The notes beneath the pieces were generated by a model. The model saw only the letters and a list, made by a program, of their open reading frames with translations, ran no database searches and had not been told where the DNA came from. The translations under genes were made by a program, and so were the position numbers. From positions 153 through 64,152 of the forward strand of contig NZ_KB893157.1 in assembly GCF_000374005.1 (NCBI RefSeq): DNA of 64,000 bases, given 5' to 3'. Below are positions 8,692 to 17,265 of this stretch, in pieces. Position 1 is the stretch's first letter; each line of letters begins with the position of its first letter. This DNA is from Kiloniella laminariae DSM 19542 (GTDB taxonomy: Bacteria; Pseudomonadota; Alphaproteobacteria; Kiloniellales; Kiloniellaceae).

Positions 8692-9656
8692 TGAGGAAAA
8701 ATGCCTTTTTGAGGAAGCTGATTGTTGACTAAACCCTCAATAGCCGCTCGTCCCATTGCTAAAATTGCCTCTGCAGCACTTCCTCCGATATGTGGGGTGC
8801 TAATGAAGTTATCTAATTGTATGAGGCCTTTATTTTCTGGCGGCTCAATAGCAAACACATCAAAAGCTGCTCCAGCGAGTTGCCCACAACGCAAAGCGTT
8901 TTCTAAAGCCACCTCATCAACTAATCCACCTCGTGCTGTATTAATAAGAATCGCATTTCTTTTCATCATAGCAAGACGTTCCTTAGAAATTATATTAGTT
9001 GTTGTATTATTCAGTGGAACGTGAAGGCTAATTATATCGGCCTGTAATAATATTTCATCTATATCAAGAGCATGAACATTATGTTTTTTGTAGAATTCTG
9101 AGTAATCTTTTATGTCGTAAGCAAGAATTTTACTACCCAAGGCTCTTAAAATCTTTATGAGATCTTTACCGATATGTCCGCATCCAATGATACCAATAGT
9201 TTTATTGCTTAATAATTGACCAGGAAGTACTTGCCATTTTCCATCACGAATTTGACGTGAACTTTGATCTATATTTCGGGTTAACGAAAGCATCATACAA
9301 AGAGCTAACTCAGAAACAGATCGTTTGTTAACTCCGCCAACCCATCCTAGGTGTATGTTGTGCTTCGTGAGAGCGTTTAAGTCGATTTTATCAAAACCGA
9401 CACCGAACTTACTGATGGTTTTTAATCGCGGAAGTCGAGTAATGATTTTTTCAGTAACAGGTTCCAAGGCCACAATTGCACCATCCATACCTGAAAGAAA
9501 TGAGATTAGATTCTCATCTTGTAAGCTTGTGCCCTCATCATTAAAAATCGCGTTGGGGTAGAGAGACAGAAGCTCCTTTCGTAAAATTGGATGGCGAGAA
9601 AAACTGCGTGAAGCAACTGCAATATTCCACGAGGCGTCGGCTTTGTATTTGGTCAT
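8688..9656 (-). CDS. D-2-hydroxyacid dehydrogenase, SerA/PGDH-like
   Basis: 322 aa, the length of a short (no ACT domain) phosphoglycerate-dehydrogenase-like enzyme. The NAD-binding loop is in TIGIIGCGHIGKDLIKILRA (about residues 150-169). The catalytic Arg lies in NTARGGLVDE and the His in STPHIGGSA. These enzymes interconvert 2-keto and D-2-hydroxy acids. It heads a leftward operon with GT2, GT4 and the asnB-type gene at 4597. Near an aldolase/KdsB-like set (10.5-13.8 kb), it may reduce or oxidise a precursor of an unusual sugar acid or a glycerate substituent; that part is inference. The promoter should lie in 9657-9733. Confidence 0.8.
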   Translation of the reverse strand: MTKYKADASWNIAVASRSFSRHPILRKELLSLYPNAIFNDEGTSLQDENLISFLSGMDGAIVALEPVTEKIITRLPRLKTISKFGVGFDKIDLNALTKHNIHLGWVGGVNKRSVSELALCMMLSLTRNIDQSSRQIRDGKWQVLPGQLLSNKTIGIIGCGHIGKDLIKILRALGSKILAYDIKDYSEFYKKHNVHALDIDEILLQADIISLHVPLNNTTTNIISKERLAMMKRNAILINTARGGLVDEVALENALRCGQLAGAAFDVFAIEPPENKGLIQLDNFISTPHIGGSAAEAILAMGRAAIEGLVNNQLPQKGIFPQ

Positions 9657-9733
9657 TGTTATCTTATGTTAATCACATTAAAGTTGTAGTGTTTCTTATG
9701 CATTTCTCATTAAGTTTATAACTGATTATTAAT

Positions 9734-10501
9734 ATGACACAAGCGGACAACATAAAGCATAGTACCGAATTAAAGCTTGCTAAATTTCTTGCCGTTAAAG
9801 CAGGTGATGCTTTGCGAGAGCATGCTGGTGAGTGGGGGGGGGCTGTTGCTTTGCCCGAGAGGGACGTCAAGGTTAAGGGAGATACTGAGGCAGAAGAAAT
9901 AATTATCTCCGGCTTGAAAGCGAGCTCTGAGTTTCCAATTTTTTCCGAAGAATCTGGCTGGGCGGTACCCAGTCATGATAAGCAAACACCCATCTGGATT
10001 GTTGACCCTCTTGACGGGACTTATAATTACTCTCGGGGGCTTCCTTCTTGCTGTACAAGTATCGCTCTTGTTCAGTATGGGGTTCCTCTACTTGGTGTCA
10101 TTAATGATTTCAATCGAAATGAAGTTTTCTGGGGTGAAGTGAATTCTGGGGCTTGGTTAAATGGTACAAAAATTCAAGTCTCTATGACAACAGACCCAAG
10201 TGTAAGCGCGCTAATGACAGGGTTTCCTGTGAAACGTGATTTCTCTGTTGAGGCGTTGTCTCGTACAGCTATTGAAATGGGGCGTTGGAAGAAAGTCCGG
10301 ATGATTGGTTCTGCAGCTCTGTCGCTGGCACAAGTCGCGTGTGGCCGAGCTGATGCTTATCATGAAGAGAATATTATGTTTTGGGATGTGGCTGCTGGCT
10401 TGGCTTTGGTCAGTGCTGCTGGAGGCTTAACAAAAATGGGATTAGCCTTAGCTGATGAACCTCGTACAGTATGGGCAATGAACAGTTCTCTCAAACTTTA
10501 A
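9734..10501 (+). CDS. Inositol-monophosphatase-family sugar phosphatase
   Basis: 255 aa. It has both metal-site motifs of the family: SEESG preceding WIVDPLDGTYNYSRG (DPLDGT, about residues 93-98), and the C-terminal FWDVAAGLAL. The Mg-dependent enzyme would remove phosphate from a small sugar, inositol, histidinol or nucleotide substrate. In this context a sugar-acid or heptose phosphate is plausible. It lies on the plus strand between two leftward operons, and its end overlaps the convergent SIS gene by 11 nt. No good Shine-Dalgarno precedes ATG 9734. A different start is possible, but the first helix fits the family. Confidence 0.85.
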   Translation: MTQADNIKHSTELKLAKFLAVKAGDALREHAGEWGGAVALPERDVKVKGDTEAEEIIISGLKASSEFPIFSEESGWAVPSHDKQTPIWIVDPLDGTYNYSRGLPSCCTSIALVQYGVPLLGVINDFNRNEVFWGEVNSGAWLNGTKIQVSMTTDPSVSALMTGFPVKRDFSVEALSRTAIEMGRWKKVRMIGSAALSLAQVACGRADAYHEENIMFWDVAAGLALVSAAGGLTKMGLALADEPRTVWAMNSSLKL

Positions 10502-11096
10502 CGGCTCTCATGAGATAACTTCCAACTATATGATCCAGAATCATGTGGAGGTCCTCAACAGGGCCGTACTCTCCTTTGGCTGTTTCAATAAGTATGGATA
10601 GATCTGATACTTTGCCACTTATACCACCGTCAAAGCCACATAGAGATACGGTCTTTGCACCAATTTTTTTTGAATATTCCAATGCTTTGACAATATTTGG
10701 GGAATTACCTGAAGCAGAAATGGTTATGACCAGATCTTTCGGGCGAAGAAGATTTTTCAACTGGAGGACAAAGAGGTTTTCATAGCCATCATCGTTAGCA
10801 ATTGCAGTCATAACGGCATTGTTGTCTGTTAGACTCTGTACTCGAAATGGTTTGCCGGGGGCACGTGTTCCTAATCCAATATCATTTGCGAAGTGTGAAG
10901 CCGTTGCAGCGCTCCCCCCATTACCAATAAAAAAAATTGACTTGTCATCTTCTCGAGCCTCTAAAAGTAACTCTATGAACTGTTCTACCTTCTGGTAATC
11001 CAGTTTTTTGAGCAGTTCGCACAGATAAAGAGAATACTCACGGGCGTATTCCGAAGGAGAAGATATTTCTGTGAAAATTATGTCGAGTTTGTTCAT
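10491..11096 (-). CDS. SIS-domain phosphosugar isomerase, GmhA-like
   Basis: 201 aa, the size of a sedoheptulose-7-phosphate isomerase (GmhA). The SIS phosphosugar loop is clear: FFIGNGGSAATASHFANDIG and later ISASGNSPNIVKAL. A C-terminal EDLHMILDHI supplies the catalytic Glu/His region. It probably isomerises a ketose phosphate to an aldose phosphate in the same pathway as the genes at 11118, 12191 and 12980, with which it forms a leftward operon (gap of 21 nt to the next). By position it could supply the aldehyde acceptor for the HpcH-type aldolase. An arabinose-phosphate isomerase-like role is the alternative. Confidence 0.83.
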   Translation of the reverse strand: MNKLDIIFTEISSPSEYAREYSLYLCELLKKLDYQKVEQFIELLLEAREDDKSIFFIGNGGSAATASHFANDIGLGTRAPGKPFRVQSLTDNNAVMTAIANDDGYENLFVLQLKNLLRPKDLVITISASGNSPNIVKALEYSKKIGAKTVSLCGFDGGISGKVSDLSILIETAKGEYGPVEDLHMILDHIVGSYLMRAVKV

Positions 11097-11117
11097 AAAT
11101 GAGCCATTTTCTGTAAC

Positions 11118-12179
11118 TTAATCAATTGAAATACTATACTTGCTTTGCCATTCAGGATCAGCGCAATAGATGCGGTAAACTAACTCCATCGTTTTGAGGG
11201 CGTCAAGGCTTGTTCCTACGGATACAGGTTGGTCGTTCAATATGCTGTCAGCAAATTCTGCTATTTCACGTTCCCACGAGTTATCGTATATGTAGCTCGT
11301 GGTTGTTTCTCTTGGATTACCACCATTTTCTTCTTCGCGATAGGCAATAGTAAGTACTTCTTGTCCATAAGAGCGTGTGCTTGAAAGAATACCTGAAAGT
11401 GTTAAGGCTCCTTTTTCAAACATCATCTCTAGAGAAAATTTATGACGCCATTGTGTGGCGCTAGATTGGATAAAAGCAACAACTCCTTCATTGGTACGCA
11501 TAAGAGCATAGGCGTTGTCTTCAACATCTTTATTCCAGAAGTCATTTGTGACGAAGCTTTTTATCTCCGTGAACTCTCCAGCATAACAGCGAATTAGGTC
11601 TAGCATATGTATTCCCTGATCCAGAAGGATGCCTCCGCCAGCTATTTCTCTTTGCGCGCGCCAATAAACTGGGTCGTTAGGATCTGTAATGCCTTTGATC
11701 TTTGGCGTGAGGACTGACTTTCCATAAATCCCGCGAATGTTTATGATTCTGCCAAGGGTTTTCTCTTTAACTATTTTAAGCGCATCCAGTACTGAATCGT
11801 GATATCTGTGGTTAAAGCCATATTTTAATTTTAAATTCGAGTAACATTTTTCAACTTCAATTACTCGGCGTATATCCTGAACATTGCGGCCAGGAGGCTT
11901 TTCGCAAAAAACGTGACAGTTCTTCTTCAATCCCATTATCGTGGCGTCGGCAGCGACATGATTCGGTAAACAAACAAAAAGAACATCAAGATCCTCTTGC
12001 TCAATCATTTGACGATAATCGCCGTAATAGCAGAGATTATTCCGCTTTTCTCTTACAAGGTTGTATGTTTGATCACTAACTGCAGTTACGCAAAAGAGCG
12101 GATGCATATCAATGAAGTTATGGCGCCGTTTGCCGACTAGCCCATGTCCTGCGATGCCAACTTTTAGTTTTTTTGTCAT
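11118..12179 (-). CDS. Gfo/Idh/MocA-family oxidoreductase
   Basis: 353 aa. The N-terminal Rossmann domain begins KLKVGIAGHGLVGKRRH, a slightly altered GxGxxG. The conserved CEKPPGRNV block (about residue 93 on) provides the catalytic Lys of EKP. GGGILLDQGIHMLDLIRCY is the substrate-domain signature with the catalytic His/Asp region. It oxidises or reduces a sugar (often a nucleotide sugar or free cyclitol) with NAD(P). It lies in the operon aldolase-KdsB-Gfo/Idh-SIS and may set the oxidation state of a sugar intermediate. The exact substrate is unknown. Confidence 0.85.
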   Translation of the reverse strand: MTKKLKVGIAGHGLVGKRRHNFIDMHPLFCVTAVSDQTYNLVREKRNNLCYYGDYRQMIEQEDLDVLFVCLPNHVAADATIMGLKKNCHVFCEKPPGRNVQDIRRVIEVEKCYSNLKLKYGFNHRYHDSVLDALKIVKEKTLGRIINIRGIYGKSVLTPKIKGITDPNDPVYWRAQREIAGGGILLDQGIHMLDLIRCYAGEFTEIKSFVTNDFWNKDVEDNAYALMRTNEGVVAFIQSSATQWRHKFSLEMMFEKGALTLSGILSSTRSYGQEVLTIAYREEENGGNPRETTTSYIYDNSWEREIAEFADSILNDQPVSVGTSLDALKTMELVYRIYCADPEWQSKYSISID

Positions 12180-12190
12180 TTTGCCAACAG

Positions 12191-12961
12191 TTATTTGATA
12201 TTCAGGTATCGGGAAGTAATATCATCTTTTTCTAAAAACACCTCTGCTCGCTTGCGATCGTTTTCTGTGTCGACACCAATAGTTTCTACTTCACTCTTGA
12301 TGGAAAACAGTGGGATGCCATTTTCTATAAGTCGCAACATATCGATTGATTCTGCAATTTCGAGAGGTGTTTGTGGAATTCCGGCATATTTAGTTAAAAA
12401 GGATGAGGAGTAGGCGATAATTCCGGTTTGTTGATACATTTCAACCGTTGAGCTTCTCGAGCGACTAGGAATTGGACTCCGTGAGAGGAAAATTATCCGA
12501 TTTTCCAAATCTGTAACGATCTTCACCACGTTAGGATCATCATGCTCTTTAATGTTATAGAGTCGACTAACCAGATTAATAGCGGGAGCCTTCGTCTTTT
12601 TGTAGAGACGAATCATATCATCTAAAAGTTCAGGATTGACCATAACTTCATCCCCTTGAACCATGAGAACGAGATCGTCTTCCTTGAGATTGAAGTTACC
12701 GTTCTCGATTGCTTCAGCTACACGATCAGTACAACGTTCATGCTTGTTTGAAGTCATTATGGCTGAGCCGCCGACATTAACGATACAGTCGTAAATTTCC
12801 TGGTCACAAGTTGCGACGATAACATGGTCAATTTCTTTGGCTAATTGACAGCGTTCCCATACATGTTGAATTAAAGGCATGCCTAAAAGATGTTTCATAG
12901 GCTTTCCAGGGAACCGGGAGGAGGCCATTCTGGCCGGTATAATACAAATTGACTGTGTCAT
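12191..12961 (-). CDS. KdsB-like CMP-ulosonate cytidylyltransferase
   Basis: 256 aa. It has the KdsB signature set: IIPARMASSRFPGKPM (CTP-binding loop), MVQGDEVMVNPE (the metal/substrate VQGDE block, about residue 99), DPNVVKIV, FLSRSPIPS and GVDTENDRKRAEVF. KdsB joins CMP to 3-deoxy-manno-octulosonate. A second KdsB paralogue inside a glycan island, next to an aldolase and with no KdsA nearby, more likely activates a related 2-keto-3-deoxy sugar acid. The housekeeping kdsB would be elsewhere. It sits 18 nt behind the aldolase gene. Confidence 0.82.
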   Translation of the reverse strand: MTQSICIIPARMASSRFPGKPMKHLLGMPLIQHVWERCQLAKEIDHVIVATCDQEIYDCIVNVGGSAIMTSNKHERCTDRVAEAIENGNFNLKEDDLVLMVQGDEVMVNPELLDDMIRLYKKTKAPAINLVSRLYNIKEHDDPNVVKIVTDLENRIIFLSRSPIPSRSRSSTVEMYQQTGIIAYSSSFLTKYAGIPQTPLEIAESIDMLRLIENGIPLFSIKSEVETIGVDTENDRKRAEVFLEKDDITSRYLNIK

Positions 12962-12979
12962 GGATTAAGTGGCTCTGAT

Positions 12980-13759
12980 TTAGTATTTGTTAGTGACGAT
13001 TTTGAGGTCAGTTGTTACTTCTGAGAGTTTTTCGGCCAAAAAGATCATATCTGTGCCGTAAGCAATGAAGCGAAACCCCTGTTCAATGTTACTCGCAAGA
13101 GAAGCCCTGTCAGTGTGTACTACATGTATGCCACCAGCTTTATCAGATGTTTGGCAAAAGCGTTTCGCTTTGTTCAAGGATGCCGCAACTTCAGGAGCTG
13201 TGAAGTCGCCAGGCTTTCCAAACGAACCTGAGAGGTCGTAGGGTCCTATCATAAAAGCATCTACGCCGGGAACAGAAACAATTTCATCCAGTTGATCAAC
13301 AGCATCTTTATGTTCAATCTGCACGATAACAACGATTTCAGGTGCTACATTTTCTTTATAATAATCAAAGGACGTGCCATAACCTTGAGCACGAAATAAA
13401 CCGACCCCACGTTTACCAATTGGTGGATAATAGACGGAATCAACCACACGCTGTGCTTCTTCTCGAGAATTGACCTGCGGAACGATGATGCCTTTCGCAC
13501 CACAATCCAGTGCGCGCTTGATCTGCAATGGATCATTTGAGCCGACCCTCACAAAAGCTGAGACACCTGCAAGATCGATCACTTGAATCATTTGCCCCAT
13601 CGTTTCACTTGAGATTCCTGTGTGCTCCATATCGACCACAAGCCATTCAAATTGACCCAAACGCGCCATCATTTCTGTAATGTTAACGTTCGGTATACTC
13701 AACCAAGAGCCAATTGTACTTTCTTTGTTAGCCAATTTACGTTTGATTTGATGGGACAT
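12980..13759 (-). CDS. HpcH/HpaI-family pyruvate aldolase
   Basis: 259 aa class II (metal-dependent) aldolase that makes or breaks a bond between pyruvate and an aldehyde. All residues known from E. coli HpaI are in place: His46 (DMEHT), Arg71 (FVRV), Gln147 and Glu149 (IVQIEHK) and Asp175 (GPYDLS). It is therefore predicted active. It is the first gene of a leftward operon with KdsB-like, Gfo/Idh and SIS genes. A good Shine-Dalgarno (AAAGG) precedes ATG 13759. HpaI homologues usually serve aromatic catabolism. The present neighbours suggest synthesis of a 2-keto-3-deoxy sugar acid instead (inference). Confidence 0.85.
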   Translation of the reverse strand: MSHQIKRKLANKESTIGSWLSIPNVNITEMMARLGQFEWLVVDMEHTGISSETMGQMIQVIDLAGVSAFVRVGSNDPLQIKRALDCGAKGIIVPQVNSREEAQRVVDSVYYPPIGKRGVGLFRAQGYGTSFDYYKENVAPEIVVIVQIEHKDAVDQLDEIVSVPGVDAFMIGPYDLSGSFGKPGDFTAPEVAASLNKAKRFCQTSDKAGGIHVVHTDRASLASNIEQGFRFIAYGTDMIFLAEKLSEVTTDLKIVTNKY

Positions 13760-13797
13760 GAAAAGCCTTTAAGTTTACGCTTGGGGTATCCATAGGA

Positions 13798-13839
13798 ATG
13801 CCGCTTCCTTAATGATATATCTGGATTAAGGAGCGGCAT
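13798..13839. repeat. Long intergenic hairpin between divergent aldolase and pgl genes
   Basis: A near-perfect inverted repeat: ATGCCGCTTCCTTAAT (13798-13813) pairs with ATTAAGGAGCGGCAT (13825-13839), with one bulged T and an 11-nt loop. It lies in the 117-nt gap between two divergent starts, so it is not an end-of-gene terminator, and neither side has a T run. It could be an operator or a leader structure of either transcript. Confidence 0.7.
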
Positions 13840-13876
13840 AAAGAGGTTATTGAGCAACAGGCTATGAGTAGAAGGC

Positions 13877-14551
13877 ATGCAAGTAATCAAAGTCAAATCT
13901 TTGCAATCACTGGTTCATGACGTGGCCGAAATGTGTTCGGAGTATCTCAGATCTGTGATATCTGAACAGGGTAGAGCAGGCCTCTTCCTCTCTGGAGGAA
14001 GGACACCGAAAGATTACCTTCCTGGACTTTTCCAGCAGGAACTGCCTTGGGAAAGAGTTACCATTTCTCTGACTGATGAGCGCTGGGTTCCCGCAGGTCA
14101 TCCTGATTCGAATGAGGGATTGGTAAGAAAAATTCTTGAAAAACACGATGAAGCCCAAAAGGCTACTTTTTTGGGTTTTTACGGGGAGGAAGAAACACCT
14201 TTCGAAAGCATTGATCGCCTGGAAGAAGTGCTAATTTCAGCGGAGTTCCCCTTTACAACCGCGCTACTGGGGATGGGAGAGGATGGTCATATTATGTCGC
14301 TCTTCCCCGATGGGCGCTGCAAGGAAGGAAAATACGGTTTGTGTGTCGCCACCGATAATAGTCCCAAGCATCCTCGAATGTCTCTGTCCTATGATGCGTT
14401 GGCAAGAATAAAGGCACCTATTTTGATTGTGATTGGTCAGGAAAAAAATGAACTTCTCGATAAGGTTATGGCAGATTTGGATAATTGTCACCACTATCCT
14501 GTTCAGCGTCTTCTTCAACACGAGAACCTAGCAGTTATTCAAATGGTTTAA
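13877..14551 (+). CDS. pgl: 6-phosphogluconolactonase
   Basis: 224 aa, the usual size of DevB-type Pgl. The signatures are LFLSGGRTPKDYLPGL (phosphate loop), SLTDERWVP and LLGMGEDGHIMSLFPDG with its catalytic His. It hydrolyses the lactone of 6-phosphogluconate in the oxidative pentose phosphate pathway. Its usual partners zwf and edd are not here. It sits alone on the plus strand, divergent from the HpcH aldolase operon, and its 3' end overlaps the convergent gene at 14535 by 17 nt. A role on a lactone made by the nearby sugar dehydrogenase is possible but unproven. AAGG lies just before ATG 13877. Confidence 0.83.
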   Translation: MQVIKVKSLQSLVHDVAEMCSEYLRSVISEQGRAGLFLSGGRTPKDYLPGLFQQELPWERVTISLTDERWVPAGHPDSNEGLVRKILEKHDEAQKATFLGFYGEEETPFESIDRLEEVLISAEFPFTTALLGMGEDGHIMSLFPDGRCKEGKYGLCVATDNSPKHPRMSLSYDALARIKAPILIVIGQEKNELLDKVMADLDNCHHYPVQRLLQHENLAVIQMV

Positions 14552-16439
14552 TTATACAGGAGGAGGGTGGGGCAGCCCCAGGAAGAAAACGTGAGATTGC
14601 ATCCTCGGAAACAGGATGGAAATACTGCTGAATATAGTTTTGCGCTTTCTCACGCTCTCTAACGTAATGCTCATCGGACCACTTGTCGATTGTTGAAATG
14701 GCCCCGTTGAGTGGGCGGTTCGTCGATGCGAGGACTTTGAACGAGCTCATTTCAGACAGGGGGTCGTAGTCAAAAAGCCCTTCCTTTTTGAAGTGGAGCA
14801 ATGGCAATCCATATAGTACTGCTTCCAATGCGACTGTTGTGCTCCAGTACAAAACAGCATCGCAGTCACGGAGGTCCTCCAGAACACTTTCTTGTTTACT
14901 GACCTGAATGTTGTTCGGCAGTGGTCCACGATATTCCAGGTGCGAAAGAAATTCTTGCAGAGGCAGGACTGGATGACAACGCACCAAAAACGTTATATCC
15001 GGAGCCTCAGGTGCCTCACGGAGGAGATAGGCGACCATGTCTGCAGCTTCGATCAACCCCTCGAGGGCAACGAGAATTCTTTGACAAGGAGAGCGTCGGG
15101 CATTTCTGGATTTGATGTTGAAGAGATACTCGTATCTCAAGGCGCAAGCGGGTTCCACGCGTCCAATATTGCCCTTGCCATAGCGGCGAAGGATTGATGC
15201 CGTTGCGGAGCCGGTTGTCAGTATTTTATCCGGAGCGGGACGAAAGGCTTGCTCTTCCCTGCTGGTGAACATTCCCAAAGCTGCAGGTGGCACAACGGAA
15301 TGTTGATAACCCAAGATTGGAAAACCACTTTTCTGCCTCAGGCCCCTGATGAGCATAAGTTCCCAAGGATTGGCTTCGCAGGTGGTCACAAAGGCTTCGA
15401 TATCGAAGTGCTGAGCTATTTGCCGCCCGTTTTCCTCCATCATCGACTGGGGAAGCTGTATTGTCCAGATCGCCTCTTCAAGTGCGGCCTGGGCTAAAGG
15501 AGCCCAGTTTATTCCTGTCAAATTCGCGGACGCGTCTGGCAGTTGCGTCTGATCCATTGATAAGAATTGGGGGGATCGAAGGGGTTTGAAAGCCGCATAA
15601 AAAACAATTCTGGCGAGCTCTACAAAAGGTGTGAGCACAGACAGGAAGACCTCGGATGGAATTAGTTTATGGCGCAATGAGGGAGGGATGTTTGCATAAC
15701 ACTCAAGCCTGTCAGAAAAGCCCTGTATGATCGTTACGACCTCTTTGCCGCGTTGTTCAAGATGCTGGGCAAGCGGACCGAAGAAGGGATCCCTATAGGT
15801 CTGATCATCCTTGAAAGCGGTTTGATAGGTGAAGCTTCTGATCAGGTAAACTGAAGAAAGAGAGCGACCAGGTCTGCCATATCTGCGCTTTGCTTTAAAA
15901 ATCCACCGTGCCGAACGCAGGGCTTCTTTTGACAGCGTGGCTATTTGCCTAAGGCGCCTTGAGAACTTTTGCGATTTTTTGAAAGAAGCGCTGCAAACTG
16001 CGACACCTTCGGAGTGTGCCAATATTTGCGTTGCCTGGGCCAAAATGACAGGAGCGTTTTTTTCGAAGAGCAGCTCCAGCTGATTTTTCTTCGCAAAATA
16101 CACGACAGCGTGAGCGACTATCCAGTTGTCTGCCTCTGTTATCGTTGCTGCATTCACACGGTTCCGAGATGCGACGTCTGTCGCCCACCACAGCGGATGG
16201 GTGCGATTAAGACTGCTTAGGGGGCCCATCATTGCGACATAGGCAGTGACTAGAGAGCTTTCTTGAGAAGTACCGGTTCCCGAAAGGCTGCTTGAAAAAT
16301 CAAAAGGAGCAACTCGACTTGAGCCCCCAGCCCCCCGTAGTTTCAACCACCAGAGAGGAGTGTCATTCCATCCGTTGTTCGAGGCATGTAATTGCATCAT
16401 CCCGCTCGCTGGTCGCGATTTGATCTCAGTTTTTCTCAA
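14535..16439 (-). CDS. Large GT-B-like surface carbohydrate protein
   Basis: 634 aa, not certainly assigned. The C-terminal half resembles GT-B proteins of surface-glycan loci: GFPILGYQHSVVPPAAL, PDKILTTGSATASILRRYGK, ITFLVRCHPVLPL, and CDAVLYWSTTVALEAVLYGLP, which matches a nucleotide-sugar site followed by a helix. This pattern is like polysialyl/Kdo-type transferases and the TIGR04326-style family. The N-terminal 200 residues have no feature I recognise, apart from a basic stretch (KAKRRYGRPGRS). There is no signal or membrane segment. It is translationally coupled to the FkbM gene at 16426 (14-nt overlap). Transfer of an acidic sugar is a guess. Confidence 0.5.
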   Translation of the reverse strand: MRKTEIKSRPASGMMQLHASNNGWNDTPLWWLKLRGAGGSSRVAPFDFSSSLSGTGTSQESSLVTAYVAMMGPLSSLNRTHPLWWATDVASRNRVNAATITEADNWIVAHAVVYFAKKNQLELLFEKNAPVILAQATQILAHSEGVAVCSASFKKSQKFSRRLRQIATLSKEALRSARWIFKAKRRYGRPGRSLSSVYLIRSFTYQTAFKDDQTYRDPFFGPLAQHLEQRGKEVVTIIQGFSDRLECYANIPPSLRHKLIPSEVFLSVLTPFVELARIVFYAAFKPLRSPQFLSMDQTQLPDASANLTGINWAPLAQAALEEAIWTIQLPQSMMEENGRQIAQHFDIEAFVTTCEANPWELMLIRGLRQKSGFPILGYQHSVVPPAALGMFTSREEQAFRPAPDKILTTGSATASILRRYGKGNIGRVEPACALRYEYLFNIKSRNARRSPCQRILVALEGLIEAADMVAYLLREAPEAPDITFLVRCHPVLPLQEFLSHLEYRGPLPNNIQVSKQESVLEDLRDCDAVLYWSTTVALEAVLYGLPLLHFKKEGLFDYDPLSEMSSFKVLASTNRPLNGAISTIDKWSDEHYVREREKAQNYIQQYFHPVSEDAISRFLPGAAPPSSCIIKPFE

Positions 16440-17265
16440 AGATACAGTTGTGTATTTGAGGAGCCTGCTGAAACTTTTCTTTCAGTGAAAAGCCTGCTTC
16501 AATCAAGATGTCAGTAATCGCCCGATTGTTGTGCTCTTCTGTCTCCACAAGAACGTGACGGAGCGATGGTTGTCGCAGAGTTTCCCGTGCGCCTTCGATG
16601 ATTTCCAGCTCGGGCCCGTCAACATCAATTTTCAAGTGGGTGGGTGGAGCAAAAACTGCTGGGTGTTCTTGCAGAAGATAGTCCAATGGCATGACAACTG
16701 CTCCCTGAACGAGAGCTGGCTTTCTGTCCTGATTTTGAGCTTCGCCGTGCAAGGCCGAGCCTGGTGCCATATCTGACAGCGGGAAGTTGATAACACCAAT
16801 TTGGTTGCTCAGCGCCATTGGGAAAGGGGAAATGAGATCCCCAAAATCATTGTCATCAATGTTTCGGCACAGGTTCCGGAAATTTGTCCCCGCTGGTTCG
16901 AAGCAATAGGCCCGGAAATCCTTACCACCAACCAGAGATGCATAGAGGCTGTAAAGGCCAACGTTTGCCCCAACATCGTAGAAAACACTCTGTCCAGTGA
17001 TTGTCTCCTCAATCCAACGAAGTGTTTCAGGTTCTTTGGAGAAGAAGGTGTCTACTCGATAACATTCGATTTCAGAAGTGGTGCGCAGAGAAAAGGGACC
17101 ATGAGCTGTTTCAACTTTGGCACGGCAATCTTCCGAAGCGACAATATGTGCCATGACACGGCGCAGGCGCTTGTTGCCACTTACTCCACAGTTTGTGATG
17201 CGTGAAAAAACACTGCCGAGTGCAGATTTGGTAAAAGCTGTCAGGTGCATGTAATCGAATCTCAA
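16426..17265 (-). CDS. FkbM-family methyltransferase
   Basis: 279 aa. The SAM-binding motif I is VFYDVGANVGLYSLYAS (about residue 93 on), followed by acidic FEPAG, and the family's hallmark LKIDVDGPELEIIEGA. FkbM-type enzymes O-methylate small molecules and sugars, and are common in glycan loci, where they often cap or mark the chain. It overlaps the second FkbM gene by 4 nt and the GT-B-like gene by 14 nt. The two FkbM proteins here are quite different in sequence, so they probably act on different positions. Confidence 0.83.
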   Translation of the reverse strand: MRFDYMHLTAFTKSALGSVFSRITNCGVSGNKRLRRVMAHIVASEDCRAKVETAHGPFSLRTTSEIECYRVDTFFSKEPETLRWIEETITGQSVFYDVGANVGLYSLYASLVGGKDFRAYCFEPAGTNFRNLCRNIDDNDFGDLISPFPMALSNQIGVINFPLSDMAPGSALHGEAQNQDRKPALVQGAVVMPLDYLLQEHPAVFAPPTHLKIDVDGPELEIIEGARETLRQPSLRHVLVETEEHNNRAITDILIEAGFSLKEKFQQAPQIHNCIFEKN

